A stretch of 64,000 nucleotides of DNA from Candidatus Stoquefichus sp. SB1 (GTDB taxonomy: Bacteria; Bacillota_I; Bacilli_A; Erysipelotrichales; Coprobacillaceae): positions 124,001 through 188,000 of the forward strand of contig NZ_LN852694.1 in NCBI RefSeq assembly GCF_001244545.1. The letters are read 5' to 3'. Of the stretch, positions 39,679-48,426 are shown one piece after another (the stretch's first letter is position 1; each line of letters starts with the position of its first letter). The translations under genes and the position numbers were made by a program. The notes under the pieces were generated by a model. It worked only from the letters and a program-made list of their open reading frames with translations, did no database searches and had not been told where the DNA came from.

Positions 39679-40338
39679 ATGAAAAATAAAAAAAGTTATG
39701 CGATTATTGGTTTGGGAAGATTTGGAATGCCATTAGCTAAAACTCTGGCTCAGGCTGGAAAAGAAGTCATTGGGATTGATCGAGATGAAGATAGAGTGAA
39801 AGAATTAAGGGATTATACAGAGTATGCATTTGTAGCACAAAGTTTAACAAAAGAGGTTTTAGAAGATATTGGTGTACAAAATTGTGATATGGCTATTATT
39901 TGTATTGGTGATAAGATTGAAACAAGTATTTTAACAACTTTGAATGTTATTCATTTAAATATTCCTAAAGTGATTGCCAAAGCCACAAGTAGTGAACAGG
40001 GAGAAGTCTTAGAAAAATTAGGTGCACAGGTTGTTTATCCTGAAAGAGATATGGCTTTAAGAATTGCTAAGAAAATATTAAGAGATAATATGATTGATTC
40101 TATCTCTATTGGAAAAGGAATAGAAGTGATGGAAATCAAGGTATCTAGACAAATGGTCGGACAAACGATTATAGAAATGAAAGTTCGTGAAAAATATGGA
40201 TTAAATATTATTGCTATTCACCATGATGGGAAAACAGAAACAGAAATTAATCCTCAATATCATTTTAAATGTGATGATACAATTGCAGTTGTTGGAAGAG
40301 AAGAAAAAGTTTCACAGTTCATTGATGATTATTCATGA
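39679..40338 (+). CDS. ktrA: Potassium uptake regulatory subunit KtrA (RCK)
   Basis: 219 residues from ATG 39679, with AGGTGA 6 bases upstream; a GTG at 39670 in frame is too close to that site. RCK_N has the Rossmann motif AIIGLGRFGMPLA and acidic IDRDEDR; RCK_C has ALRIAKKIL then IIAIHHDGK. It binds ATP/ADP and c-di-AMP in the family and gates KtrB. It begins 9 bp after ktrB. Confidence 0.94.
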   Translation: MKNKKSYAIIGLGRFGMPLAKTLAQAGKEVIGIDRDEDRVKELRDYTEYAFVAQSLTKEVLEDIGVQNCDMAIICIGDKIETSILTTLNVIHLNIPKVIAKATSSEQGEVLEKLGAQVVYPERDMALRIAKKILRDNMIDSISIGKGIEVMEIKVSRQMVGQTIIEMKVREKYGLNIIAIHHDGKTETEINPQYHFKCDDTIAVVGREEKVSQFIDDYS

Positions 40339-40354
40339 TCAATCTATATAAATT

Positions 40355-40385
40355 AAAAAAGTGTTGAATTGATCAACACTTTTTT
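40355..40385. terminator. Bidirectional terminator after ktrA
   Basis: AAAAAAGTGTTGA / TCAACACTTTTTT stem around ATTGA. Confidence 0.9.
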
Positions 40386-40523
40386 AATGTGTGAAAATTC
40401 ACGCCTGATGTGATAAATCATTGGAAATGGGTCTTGTTCCTATGTCTCTTAGAAGTATTGTACTTTTTTTTGAAAGGGGTTACTATAAACGTGCAAGAGA
40501 TATCACGAGGGAGGAAAAATGAT

Positions 40524-42080
40524 ATGATGCAAAAAATTCAAAGATTCGGAGGAGCAATGTTCACACCAGTTCTGCTGTTTGCTTTTGCTGGTATTACAAT
40601 TGGAATTGGAACATTGTTTACAACCGAAGCCATTATGGGTGGGCTTGCTAGTCCTGATGGTTTATGGTATCAATGCTGGAATGTTATCTTACAGGGTGGC
40701 TGGACAGTCTTTAATCAATTACCATTAATATTCGTAGTAGGACTACCAATTGGTCTTGCTAAAAAACAACAGGCAAGATGTTGTATGGAAGCGTTAGTAC
40801 TTTATTTAACATTCCAATATTTCTTAAGTACAATCTTAAGTCAATGGGGATCTACATTTGGTGTCGACTTTGCTGCTGAAGTTGGTGGAACAAGTGGTTT
40901 AACAATGGTTGCCAGCATTAAGACATTAGATATGGGAATGATTGGAGCACTACTTATTTCAGGGATTGTTATTTTCTTACACAATCGTTATTTCGATACA
41001 GAGTTGCCAGAATGGATGGGAACATTTAGTGGTTCATCATTTGTCGTTATTGTTGGATTCTTTGTTCTCTTACCTGTCGCTTTCTTATCAGCGAGTTTAT
41101 GGCCAATGGTTCAATCAGGAATGAGAGCATTTCAGGGATTTATCGCTGGAGCTGGAGCTCTAGGTGTTTGGGTGTTCATCTTCATGGAACGTATCTTAAT
41201 CCCATTTGGTTTACATCACTTACTTTATTTCCCATTCTTCTATGATTCAGCAGTTGTTGCAGGTGGAGTCTTCTCAACTTGGGCAACACAATTACCTGAA
41301 CTTGCATCAAGTAGTGAATCATTGAAAACACTCGCACCATATGCCTGGCCAACATTAACAGGTTTATCAAAAATCTTTGGTTGTCCTGGAATTGCCTTAG
41401 CATTCTATATGACTGCTAAAGATAGTAAGAAAAAGAAAATCGCAGGTTTATTAATTCCGATTACTTTAACAGCAATTTTCTGTGGGGTTACAGAACCAAT
41501 TGAATTTACATTCTTATTTATCGCACCAGTTTTATTTGTTGTCCATGCAATTTTGGCAGCAACACTTTCAACAGTTGCCTACATGTTTGGAGTTGTTGGA
41601 GCAATGTCAGGTGGATTGATTGAAATTTCAGCTTTAAACTTTATTCCATTAATGGCAAATCATTGGCCAACATATTTAACATTATTAGTTATAGGTTTAA
41701 TTTTTACAGGTATTTATTTCGTTGTCTTCAGATTCTTAATTTTAAAATTCAATTTTGCAACACCTGGTCGTGAAGAAGATGATGAAGAAATTACATTCCA
41801 CAGTAAAGCTGATTTTAAAGAAAAACAATCAGGTGGAGCAACTCAAGGAAGTTTAGCAACAATGATCTTAGAAGCATTAGGTGGAAAAGATAACATTGTT
41901 GATGTGACAAACTGTGCAACACGTTTACGTGTGAATGTCAAAGATGAAACTTTAGTACAAAGTGATAGTTATTTTAAAAACATTGGAACTCATGGTATTA
42001 AGGCGACAAAAACGAATATACAAGTTATTGTTGGTTTAAAAGTTCCATCAGTTAGAGAAGAATTTGAGGGTTTATTATAG
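40524..42080 (+). CDS. PTS alpha-glucoside-specific EIICB
   Basis: 518 residues from ATG 40524 (GGGAGG upstream; the frame opens at 40410 but the extra codons are not family-like). The EIIC domain (about 1-420) shows the MFTPVLLFAFAGITIGIG start and FCGVTEPIEFTFLF with the sugar-site Glu. The EIIB domain has the phospho-Cys464 in DVTNCATRLRV. Membrane sugar import with phosphorylation. The neighbouring GH4 enzyme with a CDMP motif points to maltose or another alpha-glucoside. EIIA is supplied two genes downstream. Confidence 0.93.
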   Translation: MMQKIQRFGGAMFTPVLLFAFAGITIGIGTLFTTEAIMGGLASPDGLWYQCWNVILQGGWTVFNQLPLIFVVGLPIGLAKKQQARCCMEALVLYLTFQYFLSTILSQWGSTFGVDFAAEVGGTSGLTMVASIKTLDMGMIGALLISGIVIFLHNRYFDTELPEWMGTFSGSSFVVIVGFFVLLPVAFLSASLWPMVQSGMRAFQGFIAGAGALGVWVFIFMERILIPFGLHHLLYFPFFYDSAVVAGGVFSTWATQLPELASSSESLKTLAPYAWPTLTGLSKIFGCPGIALAFYMTAKDSKKKKIAGLLIPITLTAIFCGVTEPIEFTFLFIAPVLFVVHAILAATLSTVAYMFGVVGAMSGGLIEISALNFIPLMANHWPTYLTLLVIGLIFTGIYFVVFRFLILKFNFATPGREEDDEEITFHSKADFKEKQSGGATQGSLATMILEALGGKDNIVDVTNCATRLRVNVKDETLVQSDSYFKNIGTHGIKATKTNIQVIVGLKVPSVREEFEGLL

Positions 42081-42099
42081 AAAGAGGAAGGTAGAAAAT

Positions 42100-42594
42100 A
42101 TGGCACGAATGAAAAAACAAGATAAAGAACTTCAAAAAATGAATCGATACTTTATGATCGCAAAAGTGTTCCTAGCAATTACTCCTTTAATATGTTACTT
42201 ATATGTATCATTAAAAGCATCGATGAATGGTATCACATTTCAACAGCTTTTAAGTCAAGATCCAAGTACAACAGTTGTATTCTTAATCGCAATGATTAAT
42301 CCTTATATTGCTTATCTTGTCCAATTAATTCAAAAGAATTTAATCAAAGGTAATACAAAATTTGTTTGTATTAATATGATTCTATTATTAGTTGCTCAAA
42401 TGTTAACAATGAATCTATTCTATTTGATGATGTTACTTTATGTTTTCTATCGTGCTATCCAATACTACAATATTCCAGTTTTAGTTACACTTAAAAATTC
42501 AACAATCAAGCAATCTTTTGTCAATGGTGGAGGAAGTATGCTTGTGATGTTGGTAAGCTGTATTAGCTTGTTTGCCACTATAAGATTAATGTAA
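42100..42594 (+). CDS. Small membrane protein of unknown function in the PTS operon
   Basis: 164 residues from ATG 42100 with GAGGAAGG upstream. A charged N-terminus (ARMKKQDKELQKMNRYF) is followed by about four hydrophobic helices. No family recognised and no catalytic motif. It is set between EIICB and the GH4 gene with 19-bp spacing on both sides, so it is co-expressed; it might modulate the transporter. Confidence 0.75.
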   Translation: MARMKKQDKELQKMNRYFMIAKVFLAITPLICYLYVSLKASMNGITFQQLLSQDPSTTVVFLIAMINPYIAYLVQLIQKNLIKGNTKFVCINMILLLVAQMLTMNLFYLMMLLYVFYRAIQYYNIPVLVTLKNSTIKQSFVNGGGSMLVMLVSCISLFATIRLM

Positions 42595-43947
<1,353 letters not shown>

Positions 43948-43948
43948 T

Positions 43949-44425
43949 ATGGGATTCTTTAAAAAGAAAAACAAAGCCTTTTATGCAATGGCGAATGGGA
44001 AGAGCGTTGCTATAGAAGATGTACCAGATGAAGTCTTTGCGACAAAGATGATGGGTGATGGGATTGCTATTCAACCGATAGAGGGGAAAATCTATGCACC
44101 TTGTAATGGTAAAGTCACAATGGTTATGGATAATACGAAACATGCTGTTGGAATTGAAAATGAAGATGGAATGGAAATTTTGATTCATGTTGGATTAGAT
44201 ACAGTGAATTTAGGTGGTGTTGGTTTTGAAGTCTTTGTTCAGGTTGGTGATCAGGTGAAATCTGGTGATTTGTTAATTCAATATGATAAGGCAAAATTTG
44301 AAGCTGATGGTATTAATGATATGACGATGTTAGTTGTTGTTGATGCCAAAGGACATCATCTTACAAAATATCATATCAATGAAGATGTTCAAATTATAAA
44401 TTCTCCTATTATAGAATATAAGTAA
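43949..44425 (+). CDS. PTS EIIA, glucose type
   Basis: 158 residues. Active His80 in ILIHVGLDTVNL and its partner His65 in TKHAVG, as in Crr-type EIIA. The ATG follows the GH4 stop by one base and no strong ribosome site is seen, so coupling is likely. It transfers phosphate from HPr to the EIIB domain of the upstream transporter. Last gene of the operon. Confidence 0.94.
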   Translation: MGFFKKKNKAFYAMANGKSVAIEDVPDEVFATKMMGDGIAIQPIEGKIYAPCNGKVTMVMDNTKHAVGIENEDGMEILIHVGLDTVNLGGVGFEVFVQVGDQVKSGDLLIQYDKAKFEADGINDMTMLVVVDAKGHHLTKYHINEDVQIINSPIIEYK

Positions 44426-44436
44426 ATATTTAATGT

Positions 44437-44485
44437 AAAAAGGAAACCAAGTAGAAATAATTCTATTTGATTTCCTTTTCTTTTG
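44437..44485 (+). terminator. Terminator of the alpha-glucoside PTS operon
   Basis: AAAGGAAA … TTTCCTTT outer stem with an inner TAGAA/TTCTA stem, then CTTTT. The A-rich 5' arm makes it possibly bidirectional. Confidence 0.8.
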
Positions 44486-44959
44486 ACTTTGTGTCAAGAG
44501 TGGAGGATAAAGGGGTCATCCACAATAACACAGGGTAAATACGTTTTAAGAACTAGCAATTAATCATTAAAATATAAGTTATGAGAGTTTAATTTGTTAA
44601 ATTACTTAATAGAAACATCAATGTCATTATATACGGACTTATAATGTGTCAATAGGTGGGAAAAATGATAAACAGATAGAAAAGATAGATGTGTGAATAG
44701 TGTTATAATCATAGTCCTTCTCATTTTTTTCAGCAAGGTCATAAAGATAATAAATATAGGAAGCATAGGAAAAAAATTATCTTTTTCAGCTGACAGGATG
44801 TAGTAACCTTTTCTTACGAAATAACGAGAGTAAATAAGATATTGATTCTTAACAAAAATAATATAATATATTTTTGGTTAATAACTGTTTCTTTTACTCG
44901 TTCTTTAAATGAATTCCTTTCTCCCGTATTTTCTTTTCCTAGGAATAATTAGTAAAATT
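44486..44959. other. 470-bp spacer, no recognisable gene
   Basis: All frames are broken on both strands. A loose inverted repeat (AACGAGAGTAAA near 44823; TTTTACTCGTT ending 44901) is the only structure seen. It probably contains decayed mobile DNA, but I cannot identify it. Confidence 0.4.
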
Positions 44960-44982
44960 AAAAGGCGATTTCTCGCCTTTTT
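44960..44982. terminator. Bidirectional terminator downstream of the nuclease locus
   Basis: AAAGGCGA-TTTC-TCGCCTTT flanked by A and T runs. It ends the minus-strand Rpn-like transcription unit. Confidence 0.85.
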
Positions 44983-45039
44983 GATTTTGTAGCAGTTTTC
45001 TCTGTAAGTGGAGCAGGTTTTATGTCTCAGCCTCGACCG

Positions 45040-45129
45040 ATGGACATGGGTTTATGTTCTCCATACTGACCTTTCTTCTTCAGTAATTGTTGCAGCGATT
45101 ACTATCTCTTTCCTTGATATTTACAACTA
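45040..45129 (-). pseudogene. Third, partial copy of the tandem nuclease-tail repeat
   Basis: Downstream of the stand-alone tail gene the minus strand reads a stretch whose bases (GTAATCGCTGCAACAATTAC, then TGAAGAAGAAAGG) match the sequence found before the other two copies. It stops before the AGGAGG-ATG part. It marks the end of a tandem duplication with a period of about 330 bp. Confidence 0.6.
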
Positions 45130-45387
45130 TCATGATAAAGCATCAAATATATCCTGCTCATTATTGATAGTAATCAAATGATTAACCAATGAATCAAGCT
45201 GTTCTTCATTGCATGCCTGAATCTGATTCATCACTTCATCAGATAAATTTCCTAACTTTGTTTTCAATAGATTCGTAATCACTTCAATCTTTCCAACTTT
45301 TAAGCCATCTTTTAAGCCCAATTCTCGACCTTTCTGCTCTCCTTGTAGTGTTGCTTTGTTTAAAGCGTTCGTTACACTTGTACACAT
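45130..45387 (-). CDS. Stand-alone copy of the Rpn-like C-terminal small protein (putative antitoxin)
   Basis: 85 residues, MCTSVTNALNKATLQGEQKG… ending in EQDIFDALS. It is nearly identical to the last 81 residues of the upstream nuclease, apart from a 4-residue GLK-repeat insertion and a few substitutions. It keeps the same AGGAGG site with 8-base spacing. Helical, no catalytic motif. By analogy with E. coli Rpn proteins, whose C-terminal short forms restrain the full nuclease, it may act as an antitoxin; this is inference. Confidence 0.75.
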   Translation of the reverse strand: MCTSVTNALNKATLQGEQKGRELGLKDGLKVGKIEVITNLLKTKLGNLSDEVMNQIQACNEEQLDSLVNHLITINNEQDIFDALS

Positions 45388-45459
45388 ATCAATTTCCTCC
45401 TTTTCTTCGTCAATAATTGTTACAACGATTACTGTCCCTTCCTTTGATATCTAAAATTA

Positions 45460-45705
45460 TCATGATAAGGCATCAAATATATCCTGCTCACTATTGATAG
45501 AAGCATAATGATTAACCAATAAATCAAGTTGTTCTTCATTGCATGCCTGAATCTGATTCATCACTTCATCGGATAAATCTCCTAACTTCGTTTTCAATAG
45601 ATTCATAATGACTTCAATCTTTCCAGCTTTTAAGCCCAATTCTCGACCTTTCTGCTCTCCTTGCAGTGTCGCTTTGTTTAAAGCGTTCGTTACACTTGTA
45701 CACAT
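45460..45705 (-). CDS. Intragenic C-terminal product of the Rpn-like gene
   Basis: Inside the nuclease gene an in-frame ATG at 45705 is preceded by AAGGAGG with 8-base spacing, as good as any start in the window. It would give an 81-residue protein beginning MCTSVTNALNK. The E. coli rpn genes are reported to make such short forms that inhibit the full-length nuclease. The downstream stand-alone copy uses the same signals, which supports real translation from here. Confidence 0.65.
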   Translation of the reverse strand: MCTSVTNALNKATLQGEQKGRELGLKAGKIEVIMNLLKTKLGDLSDEVMNQIQACNEEQLDLLVNHYASINSEQDIFDALS

Positions 45706-46416
45706 ATCAATTTCCTCCTTTTCTTCCTGTTCAATCATTCTTAATATTCTTTCTTCTCCAATAATCGTTGCAACGACTACCGCTGCTTCCTTCGACATCA
45801 CCATTCCTGTTAAACGGCTGATATCCCCATCCCAGCAATAGAACTGCTGAACTGCTCCAATCACTTTCTGATTATCCTCACAGTGGAGTTTCTCATTCAC
45901 TTCAATGGTCTTGATGTCAATGACATTTAAATTCCAGTTGTTTATCTTTTCTCTGATACTTTCTGGAATCTTCATCATATCTGTCAGCGTTCTTGGCTGT
46001 ATCCAATGTCTTTGCCCAGTATATAATACAAAGGTAATCACTGGAATAGGATGAAAGGCTCTTCTTGCATTTCTGTCTGACTGGTTATACTGCTGATTAT
46101 AGCCAATTGTATCATACAGCAAAACCCGAAAAGGCATGGAGTAGTCAATAGCCTGCTGATGTTCAATAGCGATGATGACATCAATATCATCGATCTTTGC
46201 AAGCATGATGGAATCCCTCCGTTTACCAACGGAAGCAATCCCCTCATTCTGATAGAAGACAGTCGAGCTGTCACTATCAAAAACTAGTAAATCAGAAGGT
46301 GCGATCTTCTGTCTGCCGTTAAAAAGAAACAAATTCACAAAATCAGCAAATCTCAGCTTATCCTTAAGAAAATCAGCGACAACATCTGCTGGTTTTGTTT
46401 CTAATAGTTGATTCAT
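45460..46416 (-). CDS. Rpn-family PD-(D/E)XK nuclease / putative transposase
   Basis: 318 residues from ATG 46416 (AGGAGG, 7-base spacing). The N-terminal PD-(D/E)XK core shows GKRRDS with the Asp at about 68, then the E-x-Q pair in IAIEHQQ (about 85-87), and MPFRVLLYDTIGYNQQY, typical of the recombination-promoting nuclease family. The C-terminal 80 residues are helical and have their own internal start (see 45460-45705). The gene is intact and stands alone, apart from the duplicated tail behind it. Possible roles: nuclease toxin in phage defence, or recombination. Confidence 0.82.
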   Translation of the reverse strand: MNQLLETKPADVVADFLKDKLRFADFVNLFLFNGRQKIAPSDLLVFDSDSSTVFYQNEGIASVGKRRDSIMLAKIDDIDVIIAIEHQQAIDYSMPFRVLLYDTIGYNQQYNQSDRNARRAFHPIPVITFVLYTGQRHWIQPRTLTDMMKIPESIREKINNWNLNVIDIKTIEVNEKLHCEDNQKVIGAVQQFYCWDGDISRLTGMVMSKEAAVVVATIIGEERILRMIEQEEKEEIDMCTSVTNALNKATLQGEQKGRELGLKAGKIEVIMNLLKTKLGDLSDEVMNQIQACNEEQLDLLVNHYASINSEQDIFDALS

Positions 46417-46625
46417 AAACAATTCCTCCTTTTTATATGAAAGGCAGTAAAAAAACAGATGAGGAATGTCTATAAGGATATTTTATAATATTTGCTATAA
46501 GAAAACAATGATTTATCATTTAAAATATCCCTATACTTATATATACACAAAAAAATTCCATTTTTCTTTTTTTATTTGAAAATATTTTAATTCTATTGAA
46601 TTCTTTATATAAATAATGCAATAAG
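46417..46625. other. Spacer upstream of the nuclease gene
   Basis: Very AT-rich, no gene on either strand. It should hold the minus-strand promoter of the nuclease, but no clear -35/-10 pair was fixed. Confidence 0.4.
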
Positions 46626-46676
46626 AACTGTAACGTGTAAATAGTTGGACTATTCACCGTTACAGTTTTTTTCTTT
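46626..46676 (+). terminator. Hairpin with T-tract between the nuclease and coiled-coil loci
   Basis: AACTGTAACG / CGTTACAGTT plus an inner AATAGT/ACTATT pairing, then T7. It is oriented for + transcripts though no + gene precedes it. Confidence 0.7.
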
Positions 46677-46790
46677 TCAATCAACAAAAGGATGGACACA
46701 CACCATGCTAGTAATAAATTGAGGTGTAAATTCTTTAAAGATATTTTTTTGTCAATTTTACTATTAAAAAATATGTTTGAAAAAGAAACG

Positions 46791-46855
46791 ATTTATTTGT
46801 ATAAAAGACAAGCATTTCTCCTTTTATATTATATTTAATTAATATATATGTTATA
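46791..46855 (+). promoter_or_regulatory. Upstream module shared with 47841-47892 (copy 1)
   Basis: TTTGTATAAAAGACAAGCA, then TTTCTCCTTTTA and TATTTAATTAATAT. The same ordered blocks stand before the NlpC/P60 gene. It probably contains the promoter and a regulator site for the coiled-coil gene at 46899. Confidence 0.5.
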
Positions 46856-46898
46856 TAAATTCTCATTTGTAAATATGAGATACAAGGAGGAATGAAAG

Positions 46899-47720
46899 AT
46901 GAATGAGACACTTCAACAACTAAAAATACAATTAAGTACAGGGAAGAAAACATATAGGATGCTTGCTTCACTAGATTCAAATTCAAAAAAATATCAGGAA
47001 GTCTTAAATGAATTTATGCCAAAAATCAAAAAAATGTTAGATGATGCTAAAAAAAATTTGCAGGAGACTTCTCAAAATGCTCCTAAATTAAAAAAAGAGA
47101 TGACAAATCTTTATAATACGATCAATGTTCAAAGAAAAAATATTGAAGAATTAAAAAATAATATAGAGGAATATGATATCAAAATCAAAAAATGGACTAT
47201 TGATATCCAACAATATACTCAAGCAAGAGATAATTGTGATAAAGAATTGAAGAATATGAGATCAAAAAAATTCATTCCATATGTAGGATTAATTATGACA
47301 ATTAAGGATAAAAGGTCAGGTAAATATAATAGATATTTGCAAGAATTTGAAAACGCTGTGGATATGATTCATCAACTAGAAAACCACATTAGTGAAGCAA
47401 GGGTATTTTGTCAAAAAAACCAAGAAGAATGTAATAAAATTTATAAAAATATTGATGATGATACAAAGAAATTAGCTATATTGCGTCAGAAGATTTCTGA
47501 CTCTGTTAATCAAGTATTATATCTTTCTATATTGGAAGAAAGGTTAAGCCAATTGGGATGTGGTGTTGTGACAAGTTCTAAAATTCTTGAATTATTAGAT
47601 AAGGAACCAGAGGTGATTCATTTCGATAATGAAATTTATATGACTATCATTAATGAATATAATAAGAATCCAGATTCGTTTAAAGATTATATTGTTAAAG
47701 GGGATGAGGAATTTTTATAA
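46899..47720 (+). CDS. Coiled-coil protein, possible component of an alpha-helical pore-forming system
   Basis: 273 residues, almost wholly helical. Long charged heptad stretches (about 30-115 and 145-205) flank a short hydrophobic turn FIPYVGLIMTI (about 126-136). The C-terminal part is mixed. No signal peptide or enzyme motif. The helix-hairpin-helix layout recalls subunits of alpha-pore-forming toxins of the HBL/Xax type, but no family is recognised with certainty. AGGAGG and 8 bases before the ATG. It shares an upstream module with the next gene. Confidence 0.6.
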   Translation: MNETLQQLKIQLSTGKKTYRMLASLDSNSKKYQEVLNEFMPKIKKMLDDAKKNLQETSQNAPKLKKEMTNLYNTINVQRKNIEELKNNIEEYDIKIKKWTIDIQQYTQARDNCDKELKNMRSKKFIPYVGLIMTIKDKRSGKYNRYLQEFENAVDMIHQLENHISEARVFCQKNQEECNKIYKNIDDDTKKLAILRQKISDSVNQVLYLSILEERLSQLGCGVVTSSKILELLDKEPEVIHFDNEIYMTIINEYNKNPDSFKDYIVKGDEEFL

Positions 47721-47840
47721 GGGACAAAAAGAAAAGGAAATGAGCAATAATGAAAAATATTTTCTATGTTGCTTTTATATAATTATAAAATAGAAAAAAT
47801 AGGGTTTAATTTTGTTAGAAATTGTAAAGGGAGATGTGTA

Positions 47841-47892
47841 TTTGTATTGAATACAAGCAAGCGCATTTTCCTCTTTTTATTTAATTAATATA
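47841..47892 (+). promoter_or_regulatory. Upstream module shared with 46791-46855 (copy 2)
   Basis: TTTGTATTGAATACAAGCA (with a TTGTAT/ATACAA palindrome), then TTTTCCTCTTTTTA and TTTAATTAATAT. Its likeness to copy 1 implies common control of the two units. Confidence 0.5.
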
Positions 47893-47970
47893 GAAGATAA
47901 GGAGGTGAGGGCACCTAATGAATAGGTGATATAACTTGCAAACTATATTTTTATTAAGGAGGATACGGAA

Positions 47971-48363
47971 ATGAAAGTTAATGATTTTATTGAGAAAGCA
48001 AAACAGATTGAAAGAATGAAAACAAGATATCAATTAGGAAAGTTTATGAATGCCAAGACAAGTGATGGATACTATTTGGTTGATTGTAGTGGATTGATTA
48101 AAGGTATTTTATGGGGATATCCAGAAAATGGTAAATATGGAAAGAATGGTGTTCCTGATATTAATGCGAATACTATGATTAACAAGTGTTCTCATGTCAC
48201 AACTGATTTTACAAAATTACAACCAGGTTGGTTAGTTTGGATGGAAGGACATATTGGTATTTATGTAGGTGATGGGATTGTGATTGAATCAACACCTAAG
48301 TGGAAAGGTTGTGTTCAAAAATCATATCCTAGAGGTTGTATAGTTTCAAATAAAAAAATCTAA
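47971..48363 (+). CDS. Small NlpC/P60-type cysteine peptidase
   Basis: 130 residues, only the catalytic fold. Cys39 in LVDCSGLIKG, His94 in MEGHIGIYVGDG, and polar third residue in VIESTP. No signal peptide and no cell-wall-binding domain, so a cytoplasmic target or export by other means is likely; the usual substrates are gamma-D-Glu-diamino acid bonds. AAGGAGGA precedes the ATG. Next to two coiled-coil proteins it may process or activate one of them; this is inference. Confidence 0.85.
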   Translation: MKVNDFIEKAKQIERMKTRYQLGKFMNAKTSDGYYLVDCSGLIKGILWGYPENGKYGKNGVPDINANTMINKCSHVTTDFTKLQPGWLVWMEGHIGIYVGDGIVIESTPKWKGCVQKSYPRGCIVSNKKI

Positions 48364-48426
48364 ATGAAAGAAAATGGAGTAAGTGTGGATGTTTTGATAA
48401 GTTCATACAATAGGAGAGATGGAGTT

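Noticed and set aside
40391-40402. GTGAA-AA-TTCAC palindrome as operator of the PTS operon
   Set aside because: Only 5-bp arms and no regulator gene nearby; too weak to support.
44820-44901. Inverted repeat AACGAGAGTAAA / TTTTACTCGTT as insertion-element ends
   Set aside because: The arms are imperfect, only about 80 bp apart and enclose no ORF; no target duplication is seen.
45040-45720. Repeated nuclease tails considered as a CRISPR-like or minisatellite array
   Set aside because: The units are about 330 bp, coding, and only two to three in number; a gene-tail duplication explains them.
47898-47930. Very short frame after AAGGAGG upstream of the NlpC/P60 gene
   Set aside because: Only three to six codons and a CACCT/AGGTG mini-hairpin; not enough to call a leader peptide.
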